From Staphylococcus sp. ACRSN (lineage in GTDB: Bacteria; Bacillota; Bacilli; Staphylococcales; Staphylococcaceae): DNA of 64,000 nt. Position numbers and translations under genes: made by a program. The DNA lies in assembly GCF_022346615.1 (NCBI RefSeq), contig NZ_JAKRNS010000001.1:248001-312000 (forward strand), in the 5' to 3' direction. The notes beneath the pieces were generated by a model. It worked only from the letters and a program-made list of their open reading frames with translations, ran no database searches and had not been told where the DNA came from. Shown piece after piece: positions 9,319 through 18,470 of this stretch (within the stretch, counting starts at the first letter, position 1; every line of letters starts with the position of its first letter).

Positions 9319-10452
9319 CTAATCTCCTTTTTTAAAATTATGGAATGCACGTAATAATAGATGTATATCATCCTTATTGTGAAAATAGGATAATGAGATA
9401 CGTAATATGGGCTTTTCAACGGTTGGATACCTAAAATAACTTGCAAATATGCCTTGTGCTAATAAATTTTTATAGATTACTTCTGCATCTTTAAAGTTAT
9501 CAAACTCAATATATTTGATTGGAGAAGTTGGCGGTTTAAATTTAGATGGCATCTTAAAGTTAAACAAGGTGTTAAAATATATACTCAATTGAGTTAACTT
9601 AGATTCCCGGTATGTTTGGGCGTGTAAATAAAGTAAATGTCGCTTGATTTGATATAAATTGTATAAGGGAAGTGCACTTGAATAAATTATAGGCCTAGCT
9701 AAATTCACTAACAGTTGTTTGATAATATGAGAGCACATAATAATTCCGCCTTGTGCACCTAGTGCTTTAGACAAGCTTGCTGTTAAAATATCAATGTTAT
9801 CTAAACTATCATAGATTTCTAAACCTAGACCATGTGAGTGATCCACAACAAGTTGCGTATTAGGGTGTCGTTTTTTTAGTGTTGTAAGTCGATGCAAATC
9901 AGCTACGTCACCATGAGTTGAAAAAATACTATCAGTGACAATGACTTTTGTAGTGTTTGGGTAATGGCTGAGTTGTTCTTCTAATGTATCGTAGTCTAAA
10001 TGTGGGAAAATTTGCTTTGATAAACCACTTAATTTAATACCGTCGATAATGCTGGCATGATTTCTAGCATCTGAAAACACAACAACGTCTTGCCCTTTAA
10101 ATATATTGAATATAGCTAAATTTGCATCATAACCACTATTAGTAATAAGGCAATCTTCGAATGGGTAATATGAGCAGAATAAACGTTCAAGCTCATGATA
10201 AAGTATACTATTGCCACTAACTAAGCGAGAACTAGCATAGTTAATGCCATAGTATGCAAGGTAATCATTGAGATGATTTACGTTGATTGGTAATTGTGCC
10301 AATCCTAAATAATCATTCGATGTGAAATTGATATAAGTTTTTCCGTTAATGGTAATATATTTCTTAGAAACATATTCTGCTGTGTTTAACCTTCTAAAAG
10401 TAGGTTGTTGTCTCAATTTATTTAGACGTGCTTCAAAGTTAATCTTAATCAC
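9319..10452 (-). CDS. bioF: 8-amino-7-oxononanoate synthase
   Basis: PLP-dependent condensation of pimeloyl-CoA with L-alanine. The fold-type I landmarks are present: TSNDYLGL near the N-terminus, SGYDANLA, the VVDHSHGLG aspartate-containing strand, and the PLP-lysine in TASLSKALGAQGG. At 377 residues it is normal length. The start is unusual: the first in-frame initiator is a GTG at 10452 that directly abuts AAAAGG, leaving almost no spacing. A non-standard codon a few bases downstream (ATT) could be used instead. This gene follows bioA directly, where many staphylococci carry bioB. Confidence 0.87.
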   Translation of the reverse strand: MIKINFEARLNKLRQQPTFRRLNTAEYVSKKYITINGKTYINFTSNDYLGLAQLPINVNHLNDYLAYYGINYASSRLVSGNSILYHELERLFCSYYPFEDCLITNSGYDANLAIFNIFKGQDVVVFSDARNHASIIDGIKLSGLSKQIFPHLDYDTLEEQLSHYPNTTKVIVTDSIFSTHGDVADLHRLTTLKKRHPNTQLVVDHSHGLGLEIYDSLDNIDILTASLSKALGAQGGIIMCSHIIKQLLVNLARPIIYSSALPLYNLYQIKRHLLYLHAQTYRESKLTQLSIYFNTLFNFKMPSKFKPPTSPIKYIEFDNFKDAEVIYKNLLAQGIFASYFRYPTVEKPILRISLSYFHNKDDIHLLLRAFHNFKKGD

Positions 10453-10486
10453 CCTTTTATTGTTCGGTTATATTAATATTATTAAC

Positions 10487-11836
10487 TTAATCAAGGATGG
10501 TTGATAAAGATTTTGTGAAAATGTTTACCATTTTTTTAATTTCTTTGTTGGACATCGTAAGTATAGGTACAAAGGTCACGACATTTTCTAAGTTACGAAT
10601 CATTAAACCACGTGCCTTACATTCAGCAATAATTGCTTCAACTTGATCTATAGATAAAGGATGCTTTGACGCTTTATCAGCTACTAATTCAACGCCATAC
10701 ATTAATCCTCTTCCTCGAATATCACCAACATGATTATGTGTTGCAAGTTTATGCAATTCATTATGCAACAATTTAGAAGTTTGTTGAATGTGACGTATAA
10801 CCTGATTTTTTTTATACAGTTCAATATTTTCTAAAGCGACTGCGCAAACAAGTTGATTTCCTGTATACGTATGACCATGGAAAAATGTATTAACACCATG
10901 TGAATCACTTAAAAATGCATCATATATGTGTTGGGAGGTAAGTGTTGCGGCTAAAGGTAAATAGCCACCAGTAACGGCTTTGCCTAAACACATAATATCT
11001 GGTTCGACTTGTTCATGTTCACAAGCAAACATCTTTCCAGTTCTACCAAATCCGACAGCTACTTCATCACATATGAGTAAGATATTATATTTTTTGCATA
11101 GCTGCTCTACACCCTTAAGAAAGCCATGGGGATGGACAAATAGACCAGTAGCTCCTTGTATGAGTGGCTCTATGACAAACCCAACAATTTCATCAGCCTG
11201 TTGACGTAAAGTTGATTCGATTTCGTCTAGAATGGCATGTAACATTGCTTCTTCTGTATTGTATTGGCTTTGATACAATGATGGACTTGTAATTTGAATG
11301 TTTTCAAAGATTAAATCTTCAAATATTTGATGAAAGGTATCAATACCACCTACACTAACTGAACCTAATGTGTCACCATGATAACCGTTCTGTAATGTTA
11401 AGAATTTACATTTATTAGCATATTGGGGTTGGTTCAAATTTTTCCAATACTGATAAGCCATTTTAATCGCGATTTCTACAGCTGCACTACCAGTATCCGA
11501 ATAGAATACTTTTTGCAGTGATTGTGGTGTAATGGAAACTAATTGTTCTGCAAGTTCAATAGAAGGAATGTTGGAAGAACCCAACAAGGTAGAATGAGCA
11601 ATCTTTTTAAGTTGTCGATGAATGGCATGATTGAGTTGTTTATTATTGTGTCCATGAACGTTTACCCATAATGAGGCATAACCATCTAAATATTTTTTTC
11701 CATTTGTATCGTATAGGTAACTACCACGTCCCTTTTCTATAATGATAGGTGTTGATTGTCCGTAAACGCCCATTTGTGTGAATGGATGCCAAACATAATT
11801 CAAATCTTTATTTATAAGTTGTTTATTATTCATCAT
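10487..11836 (-). CDS. bioA: adenosylmethionine-8-amino-7-oxononanoate aminotransferase
   Basis: Transfers the amino group of S-adenosylmethionine to KAPA, giving diaminopelargonate. The class III aminotransferase features are clear: VWHPFTQMGVY (BioA substrate-binding Trp/Tyr region), DGYASLWVNVHGH, YSDTGSAAVEIA, LICDEVAVGFGRTG with the PLP-contacting Asp, and the PLP lysine in CLGKAVTGGYLPL. Length 449 is typical. The first codons overlap the end of bioD by 11 bp, indicating translational coupling in the order bioD-bioA-bioF-bioW. Confidence 0.9.
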   Translation of the reverse strand: MMNNKQLINKDLNYVWHPFTQMGVYGQSTPIIIEKGRGSYLYDTNGKKYLDGYASLWVNVHGHNNKQLNHAIHRQLKKIAHSTLLGSSNIPSIELAEQLVSITPQSLQKVFYSDTGSAAVEIAIKMAYQYWKNLNQPQYANKCKFLTLQNGYHGDTLGSVSVGGIDTFHQIFEDLIFENIQITSPSLYQSQYNTEEAMLHAILDEIESTLRQQADEIVGFVIEPLIQGATGLFVHPHGFLKGVEQLCKKYNILLICDEVAVGFGRTGKMFACEHEQVEPDIMCLGKAVTGGYLPLAATLTSQHIYDAFLSDSHGVNTFFHGHTYTGNQLVCAVALENIELYKKNQVIRHIQQTSKLLHNELHKLATHNHVGDIRGRGLMYGVELVADKASKHPLSIDQVEAIIAECKARGLMIRNLENVVTFVPILTMSNKEIKKMVNIFTKSLSTILD

Positions 11837-12500
11837 ACTTTGCTCCTTTTAATCTTGCTAATAGTTGATTTGAAGATACTATGCTATGTACATTGGTTTC
11901 GCAAGTATACACAGTTGTAGCAAGCATTTTTTCTATTGTCTGTTTATTGTCTAATTCAATTGCTGTATGACTAAATTTGTTCATGATAATAACATTGTTA
12001 GGTAATACGCATTGTTCTAAATAGGATTGATGTACAATTATGTCACTGATTGCACCTAGTTTAGAAGGTGCTACACTAACGATGAAATCTGCAGTATCAT
12101 TGATTAAATCGGTTGTCATATAATAGCTATCGTCATTTTCATAAATAGGTACTGCGATACCACCAGAGCCTTCTATTAATATGTAGTCATAGTGTTTTTC
12201 TAAATGTTGTAATTTAGTGAGTATCTTATTTCGATTAAATATTTGATGTGGCTCACGTTTGAATGCAAGATGAGGTGATACAGGATCTGAAAAAGTATAG
12301 AGTGATGTCTCCTCGTACCCAAGACCGCATTCAGTTTTATAGACTTCTAAATCTGGATATTGTCCAGGTGCACTTTCCTCAGTTTGAAAAGGTTTGAAAA
12401 TACACACCTTTATCCCATCATTTTCTAATAATGTAAACAATTGTTTTGTGATATATGTTTTACCAATATCTGTGTTCGTTCCTGTTATAAAAATATTCAT
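11826..12500 (-). CDS. bioD: dethiobiotin synthetase
   Basis: ATP-dependent carboxylation/ring closure of diaminopelargonate to dethiobiotin. The N-terminal FITGTNTDIGKT is the BioD P-loop; KPFQTE and the VEGxGG-like IEGSGGIAVPI motif follow. I choose the ATG encoding MNIFITG because AGAGGTG precedes it by the right distance; the open frame extends 12 codons upstream without support. First gene of the biotin operon, transcribed from a promoter overlapped by a BirA-type operator. Confidence 0.9.
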   Translation of the reverse strand: MNIFITGTNTDIGKTYITKQLFTLLENDGIKVCIFKPFQTEESAPGQYPDLEVYKTECGLGYEETSLYTFSDPVSPHLAFKREPHQIFNRNKILTKLQHLEKHYDYILIEGSGGIAVPIYENDDSYYMTTDLINDTADFIVSVAPSKLGAISDIIVHQSYLEQCVLPNNVIIMNKFSHTAIELDNKQTIEKMLATTVYTCETNVHSIVSSNQLLARLKGAKYDE

Positions 12501-12549
12501 GTTGCACCTCTTTTGATTACAGTCTATTGCTATCATAAAACTTTTTTAC

Positions 12550-12590
12550 CACAAATGTAAACTTAAAATAAAAATAAGTTTACATTTGTG
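12550..12590 (-). promoter_or_regulatory. BirA operator of the biotin operon
   Basis: Perfect 16-bp inverted repeat CACAAATGTAAACTTA (12550-12565) / TAAGTTTACATTTGTG (12575-12590). It contains TGTAAAC-N15-GTTTACA, the architecture recognised by the biotin protein ligase/repressor BirA in Firmicutes. A minus-strand promoter (TTTACA, 18 bp, TATGAT) overlaps the repeat about 50 bp ahead of bioD. This predicts repression when biotin is plentiful. Confidence 0.87.
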
Positions 12591-12684
12591 AGTTGTGTGA
12601 AAGGAAAAATCATACGATGCGCGGATGTTATGAAAAATAAATTAATATAAAATTAGTATTATATAAAATAAAGGGGGATTAAAA

Positions 12685-13029
12685 ATGTTATTGAAACATA
12701 TTAATTTAACTGTAGATGATATTGTGGAATCGAGGGATTTTTTAATTAAATATTTTGGTTTAGTAATGAAAACTGAGCAAGGAAGAAATCCAGAGGTACT
12801 AACAGATGGGGAAGGGTTTATTCTAACGTTAATGAAAGGGCGTAAAGTATCGTATCCACAAACGTTTCATATTGGCTTTCCTCAACAGTCGAAAGAACAA
12901 GTCGATAAAATTAATTTAAAATTATTAGAAGGTGGATTTGAAGCACCAACACCGAAGCAAACGCCTCATGGTTATACATTTTATGTAATGGCACCAGGAG
13001 GATTTAAAGTTGAGGTTATGGCGTTTTAA
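12685..13029 (+). CDS. VOC (glyoxalase/dioxygenase fold) protein
   Basis: Small 114-residue vicinal-oxygen-chelate protein with a single pair of beta-alpha-beta-beta-beta modules. LLKHINLTVDDIVESRDFLIKYFG is the typical N-terminal repeat carrying the metal His, and HIGF..HGYTFYVMAPGGFKVEVMAF the second, ending with the usual terminal Glu. The start ATG follows AAAGGGGG. Family members include glyoxalase I-like enzymes, fosfomycin-type resistance proteins and bleomycin-binding proteins; nothing here fixes the substrate. Confidence 0.72.
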   Translation: MLLKHINLTVDDIVESRDFLIKYFGLVMKTEQGRNPEVLTDGEGFILTLMKGRKVSYPQTFHIGFPQQSKEQVDKINLKLLEGGFEAPTPKQTPHGYTFYVMAPGGFKVEVMAF

Positions 13030-13242
13030 GCGAGATGTTAATTTAATCAATAGAACGATATACTTAGCATATTTTGGAAGGTGTTTTGCTAGAATTGAAA
13101 CGTCTTTTTAATCAGATTTTGTAAACTATAATCATTAATATCAGTGGAGTAATGACTATAGTTTGTGAGACTAATATTTTTTGCTAGATTTATTTTTTAT
13201 TAATCTTTCTCTAAAATAAAGATTAATAAAAGGAGGATGCTG

Positions 13243-14019
13243 ATGAAACAATATATAGTAGATGCATTTAGTGAAAATGTTTTTGGTGGAAATCCAGCTG
13301 CCGTTTGTATAGTAGAAGAAAGTTTAAGTGATGAACTTATGCTTGCAATTACCAAAGAGAACAATTTGTCAGAAACGGCATTTGCAGTTAGAAGAGGTGA
13401 CAAATATCATTTAAGATGGTTTACGCCCGGCGGAGAAATTGATTTATGTGGGCATGCTACGTTAGCTACAGCTTATGTGTTAATGAATTATTATGATGCC
13501 GCATTATCTACTGTAACGTTTACAACGATGAGTGGTGATTTGATAGTAAATAGAAATGATGAGCTATATGAGATGGAATTTCCGCCATATGATTTAGAAA
13601 GTGTAAATCAATTAGATGAAATTGAAGCGGCAATTGGTATAAGACCACGTGAAGTTTTTAAGGGACGAGACTTGCTATGTGTATTAGATGATGAAAAGTC
13701 TGTTATTGACTTAAAACCAGATCTAAAGAAAGTAGCTGAATTAGAAGGATTGTTACTACAAGTGACGGCTGAAGGAACTGATTATGACTGTGTATCTAGA
13801 AGCTTTGCGCCCAAGCTAAATGTGGATGAAGATCCAGTTTGTGGTTCCGGTCATTGTCATATTATTCCTTATTGGTCTGAAAAATTAAATAAAGAAACGA
13901 TTAACGCTTATCAAGCATCGGCACGTGGTGGAAGTATTTATGCTACATATAAAGATGGGACATTGACGCTTGCAGGAAAAGCGACATTGTTTGCAATAAG
14001 TGAACTATATATTGATTAA
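13243..14019 (+). CDS. PhzF-family isomerase-like protein
   Basis: About 258 residues with the diaminopimelate-epimerase-like double fold of PhzF. Visible are YIVDAFSENVFGGNPAAVC at the N-terminus, NNLSETAF carrying the catalytic-region Glu, WFTPGGEIDLCGHATLA and, in the second half, EDPVCGSGHCHIIPYW. The start chosen is the second ATG of ATGCTGATG because AGGAGG immediately abuts the first. A monocistronic gene ending at a strong hairpin. Family members are isomerases in metabolite pathways, but most genomic copies have no assigned substrate. Confidence 0.8.
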   Translation: MKQYIVDAFSENVFGGNPAAVCIVEESLSDELMLAITKENNLSETAFAVRRGDKYHLRWFTPGGEIDLCGHATLATAYVLMNYYDAALSTVTFTTMSGDLIVNRNDELYEMEFPPYDLESVNQLDEIEAAIGIRPREVFKGRDLLCVLDDEKSVIDLKPDLKKVAELEGLLLQVTAEGTDYDCVSRSFAPKLNVDEDPVCGSGHCHIIPYWSEKLNKETINAYQASARGGSIYATYKDGTLTLAGKATLFAISELYID

Positions 14020-14051
14020 ATAATTCGTATTACTAGGTTAATTGTAATACG

Positions 14052-14091
14052 AAAAAGCAGCAATTTTCGTAGAGAAAATTGCTGCTTTTTA
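14052..14091. terminator. terminator between PhzF and HxlR genes
   Basis: A 17-bp stem (AAAAAGCAGCAATTTTC / GAAAATTGCTGCTTTTT) with T-tracts both ways, between convergent genes. Confidence 0.87.
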
Positions 14092-14120
14092 ATTATTTAT
14101 GTGTGCTACATTAACATGGG

Positions 14121-14495
14121 TTATCCAGGTATATTTACAAAATCTTGTTGTTCTAATTTCACAGATTCTCCACGATTGTACATTTTTTCTGCATGTAACT
14201 CTCCCCAATAACAAAGAGAAGATAAAATCTTTCCTAGTGTCTCACCATATTCAGATAGCTCATATTCAACTTTAGGTGGCACTTGATCATAGACGATACG
14301 ATTGATGATGCCGTCATTTTCTAATTCGCGAAGTTGTTGTGTTAACATTTTTTGGGTAATTGAAGGTATTGCACGTTTTAACGCAGATGTGCGCATAAGT
14401 CCATTGTTTTGCAAATGACATAAAATAACAGGTTTCCATTTACCTCCGATAACATCTATTGTAGCTTCTACACCGATATTATAAGTTTTACTCAT
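14121..14495 (-). CDS. HxlR-family winged-helix regulator
   Basis: Small (124 residues) DNA-binding protein. IDVIGGKWKPVILCHL is the HxlR start block, followed by the winged-helix recognition segment around SITQKMLTQQLRELENDGIINR and the wing VPPKVEYELSEYGETL. Several cysteines (in ILCHL and SLCYWGEL) could serve redox or electrophile sensing, as in YodB/QsrR-type members. It is divergent from an efflux MFS gene with a palindromic stretch between them, so it is most likely that pump's local repressor. RBS AGGAGG precedes the ATG. Confidence 0.85.
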   Translation of the reverse strand: MSKTYNIGVEATIDVIGGKWKPVILCHLQNNGLMRTSALKRAIPSITQKMLTQQLRELENDGIINRIVYDQVPPKVEYELSEYGETLGKILSSLCYWGELHAEKMYNRGESVKLEQQDFVNIPG

Positions 14496-14522
14496 ATTTT
14501 CTCCTCCTTATAGGAACTAAAA

Positions 14523-14551
14523 AGTACCTATAGCACTTTTAAGTGCGTACT
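14523..14551. promoter_or_regulatory. candidate operator between HxlR regulator and MFS gene
   Basis: Nested inverted repeat AGTAC..GCACTT-TT-AAGTGC-GTACT in the 120-bp divergent intergenic region. Position and symmetry suggest the HxlR protein's binding site; not matched to a known consensus. Confidence 0.5.
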
Positions 14552-14615
14552 TCCTCTTTGTGTATGTGTAGTTTATATTAACACATATAATAAAAAAGAA
14601 GGAGTCATAAAAATT

Positions 14616-15812
14616 ATGAATAATAATAAATTTGCTATTTTTGCATTAGCTATGTCAGCCTTTGCGATTGGTATGACAGAATTTATTAGTGTAGGCTTGT
14701 TACCACTAATTAAAGCATCATTTAACACAAGTATTTCAATGGCAGGATTAACAGTATCACTATATGCGATAGGAGTTACGATAGGCGCACCGGTGCTTAC
14801 ACCATTGACAAATAAGATGAAACGTAAACACTTGCTATTAGGTATTATGTTGATATTTATTATTGCCAATGCTTTAGCTGCAGTATCTGTAACATTTAGT
14901 ATGTTATTGGCTATGCGTATCTTGTCAGCACTTATGCATGGCGTGTTTATGTCTATTGCTACTGCAATTGCAAGTGATTTAGTTACACCAGATAAACGTT
15001 CAAGTGCAATTGCAATGATGTTTACTGGATTAACAGTTGCTACAATAACAGGTGTGCCATTAGGTACTTGGATTGGTCAACAATTTGGTTGGGAAATGTC
15101 CTTCGTGGCAATTGCGGTTATCGGTTTAATTAGTCTTATAGGAAACTGGTTAGTTGTACCAAAAGATTTAAATGAATATGATCAAGCACCAATTGTTGAA
15201 CAATTGAAAGTATTCAAGAATAAATCATTAATGATGATTTATTTAATTACTGCATTAGGTTATGGTGGTACATTTGTTGTGTACACGTATCTTACTACTA
15301 TTTTGACAGATGTAATGCACTATAGTGACAACGCCGTAGTTATATTACTGATTGTTTATGGGGTTATGGTTGCAATTGGGAACACTTTAGGTGGAAAATT
15401 AACAAACCATCAACCGACAAAAGTACTAGTAGCTATCTTTACAATTCAAGCTATCGTACTATTATTTGTTGGTATTACAGTGACACACCAGCTTATCGGT
15501 ACAATTGCAGTGTTATTGATGGGATTATTTGCCTTTATGAATGTTCCAGGATTACAGCTTATTGTTGTATTATTTGCAGAAAGAAAACAAAAATCTACAG
15601 TTAACTTTGCATCAAGTTTAAATATTGCGGCCTTTAATATTGGTATCACTTTAGGATCGGTCATTGGTGGATTTGTATTAAACCATTTTTCACTTACAAT
15701 GACACCATATTTCGGTTTTATCATGGTTATTCTTGCGAGTATGATGATGTTCTTAACGTATAAAAAGGAAACAACTGAACAAGCATTACTTGGCGATACT
15801 TGTACTGAATAG
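14616..15812 (+). CDS. MFS efflux transporter (DHA1 family)
   Basis: Twelve-helix proton antiporter of the AraJ/YdhP-like drug:H+ antiporter-1 group, 398 residues. LAMSAFAIGMTEFISVGLLP is the family helix-1 signature (GxxEF), with ALMHGVFMSIATAIA in helix 4 and GVPLGTWIGQQFGWEMSF (motif C) in helix 5. RBS AAGAAGGAG precedes the ATG. The adjacent divergent HxlR regulator suggests induction by the exported compound or by an electrophile. Confidence 0.83.
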   Translation: MNNNKFAIFALAMSAFAIGMTEFISVGLLPLIKASFNTSISMAGLTVSLYAIGVTIGAPVLTPLTNKMKRKHLLLGIMLIFIIANALAAVSVTFSMLLAMRILSALMHGVFMSIATAIASDLVTPDKRSSAIAMMFTGLTVATITGVPLGTWIGQQFGWEMSFVAIAVIGLISLIGNWLVVPKDLNEYDQAPIVEQLKVFKNKSLMMIYLITALGYGGTFVVYTYLTTILTDVMHYSDNAVVILLIVYGVMVAIGNTLGGKLTNHQPTKVLVAIFTIQAIVLLFVGITVTHQLIGTIAVLLMGLFAFMNVPGLQLIVVLFAERKQKSTVNFASSLNIAAFNIGITLGSVIGGFVLNHFSLTMTPYFGFIMVILASMMMFLTYKKETTEQALLGDTCTE

Positions 15813-15994
15813 GAAAATAAACAACATGGTATATTAATTGTTTATGAGAAAATTACATTATTTTAAGAGTAATTTTATTTCAAAAAAGTCAATTCACATC
15901 AATCAATTTATATTCTTTGAATTAGTATTAAAAACATTTTAAAATTGTATGTGGGTCATATAATTTTAAAAATAATTGAGAGAAGTGAATGTTT

Positions 15995-17188
15995 ATGAAT
16001 TTAAAAGATGCATTGTTTGAAAAGTTAGAGAAAAAAGAAAGTGAAATGATCAAACACAGACGTTATTTGCATCAACACCCTGAGTTATCTTTCCAAGAGG
16101 AGCAAACGGCACAATATATCAAAGATTTCTATAAAGGGAAAGATGTAACTGTAACGCAACCTGTAGAAGGTAGCAATGCGGTTATCATTGAAATTAAGGG
16201 GAATAAGCCAGGAAAGACAATTGGACTACGTGCAGATTTTGATGCATTACCAATTACAGAAGAAGCAGAAGTAGAATTCAAATCTTTAAATGAAGGCGTA
16301 ATGCATGCATGTGGGCATGATGCACATACTGCATATTTATTAGGTTTAGCTGATTCGCTACTTGAAATTAAAGAACAACTTTCCGGTACAGTTAAAATTA
16401 TTCATCAACATGCTGAAGAGATGCCTCCAGGTGGCGCGCAACAAATTGTAGAATCAGGTGCCTTAAAAGATGTCGATGAAATATATGGAATTCACGTTGC
16501 ACCAATTATTGGACCAAATGTTATTGCATATAATAAAGGTAATGCATTTTCAGGAAGTTCTACTTTCACATTGAAAATTAAAGGACTCGGTGGCCATGCT
16601 GCAAGTCCACACAAAACACATGACGCATTAGTAGCTGGAACAAACTTTGTGAATACGATTCAAACAATTGTATCGAGAAGAATTGATCCACTAGAAATGG
16701 GTGTTATTACAATTGGTGCATTCGAAGCACCCGGCGGAGCAAATGTGATTCAAGATACTGTGACGATTAAAGGGACAGCAAGATACTTGAATGATAATTT
16801 GGAGCAATTTATGTATCAAGAAATTGATAAAGTTGCTCAAAGTGTAGCAGTTGGGTTTGATGTTACTTATGATTTAGATTATCAATTTGGTTACCCAGTA
16901 TTGTATAATCATCCAGAACATACACAAAATGTAGCTGATATCTTGAGTGAGAGTAAGGGCGATTATTATGAACACTTAGTTGAAATTCCACCGGTTACTG
17001 GTTCGGAAGATTTCGCTTACTATTTAAAAGAGATTCCAGGTACATTCTATATAGTAGGATGTAAACCAGAGGCTGTAGAAACACCGTATATGAACCATCA
17101 TCCTAAATTTGAAGTTAATGAAGATGCACTTATTGTTGCTGCAAAATCATTAGGGGAAATTGCTATCAATCGTTTGTCAGCTGATTAA
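15995..17188 (+). CDS. M20 family amidohydrolase (HipO-like)
   Basis: Zinc metalloenzyme of the aminoacylase/hippurate hydrolase/N-acetyl-diaminopimelate deacetylase group. Metal and catalytic motifs are visible: RYLHQHPELSFQEE, RADFDALPI, HACGHDAH (metal site), HQHAEEMPPGGA, the dimerisation-domain GLGGHAASPH, and the C-terminal GSEDFAYYL and MNHHPKFEVNEDAL. Two in-frame ATGs (15989 and 15995) follow a weak GAGAAG; I use the second by spacing. About 397 residues, normal for the family. No operon partner; a shared intergenic hairpin follows. The N-acyl substrate is unknown. Confidence 0.85.
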   Translation: MNLKDALFEKLEKKESEMIKHRRYLHQHPELSFQEEQTAQYIKDFYKGKDVTVTQPVEGSNAVIIEIKGNKPGKTIGLRADFDALPITEEAEVEFKSLNEGVMHACGHDAHTAYLLGLADSLLEIKEQLSGTVKIIHQHAEEMPPGGAQQIVESGALKDVDEIYGIHVAPIIGPNVIAYNKGNAFSGSSTFTLKIKGLGGHAASPHKTHDALVAGTNFVNTIQTIVSRRIDPLEMGVITIGAFEAPGGANVIQDTVTIKGTARYLNDNLEQFMYQEIDKVAQSVAVGFDVTYDLDYQFGYPVLYNHPEHTQNVADILSESKGDYYEHLVEIPPVTGSEDFAYYLKEIPGTFYIVGCKPEAVETPYMNHHPKFEVNEDALIVAAKSLGEIAINRLSAD

Positions 17189-17220
17189 TCTAGTTTATAA
17201 ATATATAAGGAAAAAACCAG

Positions 17221-17286
17221 AGAATGGGACATAAATCTCCATTCTGAAAATAAAAGAGCTAATCTCAATAGATTAGCTCTTTTTAT
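17221..17286 (+). terminator. terminator within a repeated staphylococcal intergenic element
   Basis: A 14-bp stem (AAAAGAGCTAATCT / AGATTAGCTCTTTT) with T-tract follows the amidohydrolase gene. The upstream AGAATGGGACATAAATCTCC segment resembles that before the hairpin at 8566-8605. Confidence 0.8.
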
Positions 17287-17446
17287 ATTTAAAATTTTAC
17301 GATTTGAAGGTGCATGCTTATTTAGTGGGTAATCACTCACTTATACTACGTCGAGCGTTAGCATGTTACAAAGTCGATACAATATGCTTATTAAGATAGA
17401 AAAGTTAAATTTTCATATCTTTGACTTGTTCATAAACACATTTTAA

Positions 17447-18442
17447 CTATAACAAGTTAAGCGATTTACCTGTTTTAAGTACATCATCAAAGTTCTTAAA
17501 GCTCGTCTCAACCATATTGGAAACAGCTTCGTCTGTATTGGAACCAATATGCGGTGTAATAAGTACTCTAGGATACATATTGAGTAATGATTGAACATCT
17601 TTATCTACTATAGGTGACCATGCATCAAATTGTTTAAAGAAGACACCTTGCTCATTTGGCAATACATCTGTTGCAAAACCAGCAATCTTATTTTGCTCTA
17701 AAGCAGTGACAATATCATGGTTATTTTGTAGTTCACCTCGTGCAGTATTAATCAAAATAGCATCGGATTTCATTTTCTCTAAGAAAGATTGATTAATCAT
17801 ACCATCATTTTCTCCAGGAATATGAGGAACATGGATACTAACGATATCACTTTGATTAAGTAATTCGTCCAAAGTTACGTAGTCTAATGTATCTTTACAT
17901 GCATCATTTGGATAAAGATCATAGCCTAATACTTTAGCACCTAAGCCCTTAAATAATGTTGCCTCAGTATAACCAATCTTTCCGGTTCCGATTATACCTA
18001 CAGTACAATTTCTCACTTCTTTGCTAAACATTTTGCTATCAACCCTAAAATCAAGTTGATGTGTCCTACTTGTCGTAAATGGAATATTGCGGAGTAAGTT
18101 TAACGCTAATGTAAGTGATAGTTCTGCAATTGCATTCGGTGAATAGCTAGGAACATTTGCAACCTTAATACCAAGTGATGTTGCAGCGTCTAAATCTATA
18201 TGTGATGTGCCCACTGTTCTTGTGAAAACATAATGAATGCCTTGTGCCTTCATATACTTCAAATTTGTTTCTGTTGCATGGCAATTTGCTCTTAGTAGTA
18301 CTGCATCATGTCCATCAACTAATGTAATATTGTCAGTTGTGAGTAGGGATTCCACCAATGTTAACTCGAATTGATAAGTATTGAAGTGATTAAAAATTTC
18401 AATTTCATGTGGTCTTACTCCGAAACAAATAATTTTAAACAT
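17447..18442 (-). CDS. D-2-hydroxyacid dehydrogenase (D-lactate dehydrogenase type)
   Basis: NADH-dependent reductase of 2-oxoacids to D-2-hydroxyacids, 331 residues. It has the LdhA/VanH-like FTRTVGTSHIDLDAA substrate loop with Arg, the Rossmann GIIGTGKIGYTEA nucleotide site, and the INTARGELQNN block. The catalytic Arg-Glu-His set is suggested by ARGE, ATDVLPNEQG and LITPHIGSNT. It lies 28 bp after the AEC-family permease gene with no terminator between, so the two form an operon, perhaps coupling D-lactate (or related hydroxyacid) formation with export. D-lactate dehydrogenase is the most likely identity. Confidence 0.85.
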   Translation of the reverse strand: MFKIICFGVRPHEIEIFNHFNTYQFELTLVESLLTTDNITLVDGHDAVLLRANCHATETNLKYMKAQGIHYVFTRTVGTSHIDLDAATSLGIKVANVPSYSPNAIAELSLTLALNLLRNIPFTTSRTHQLDFRVDSKMFSKEVRNCTVGIIGTGKIGYTEATLFKGLGAKVLGYDLYPNDACKDTLDYVTLDELLNQSDIVSIHVPHIPGENDGMINQSFLEKMKSDAILINTARGELQNNHDIVTALEQNKIAGFATDVLPNEQGVFFKQFDAWSPIVDKDVQSLLNMYPRVLITPHIGSNTDEAVSNMVETSFKNFDDVLKTGKSLNLL

Positions 18443-18470
18443 AAGATAACCTACTTTCTAAGATGTGATA

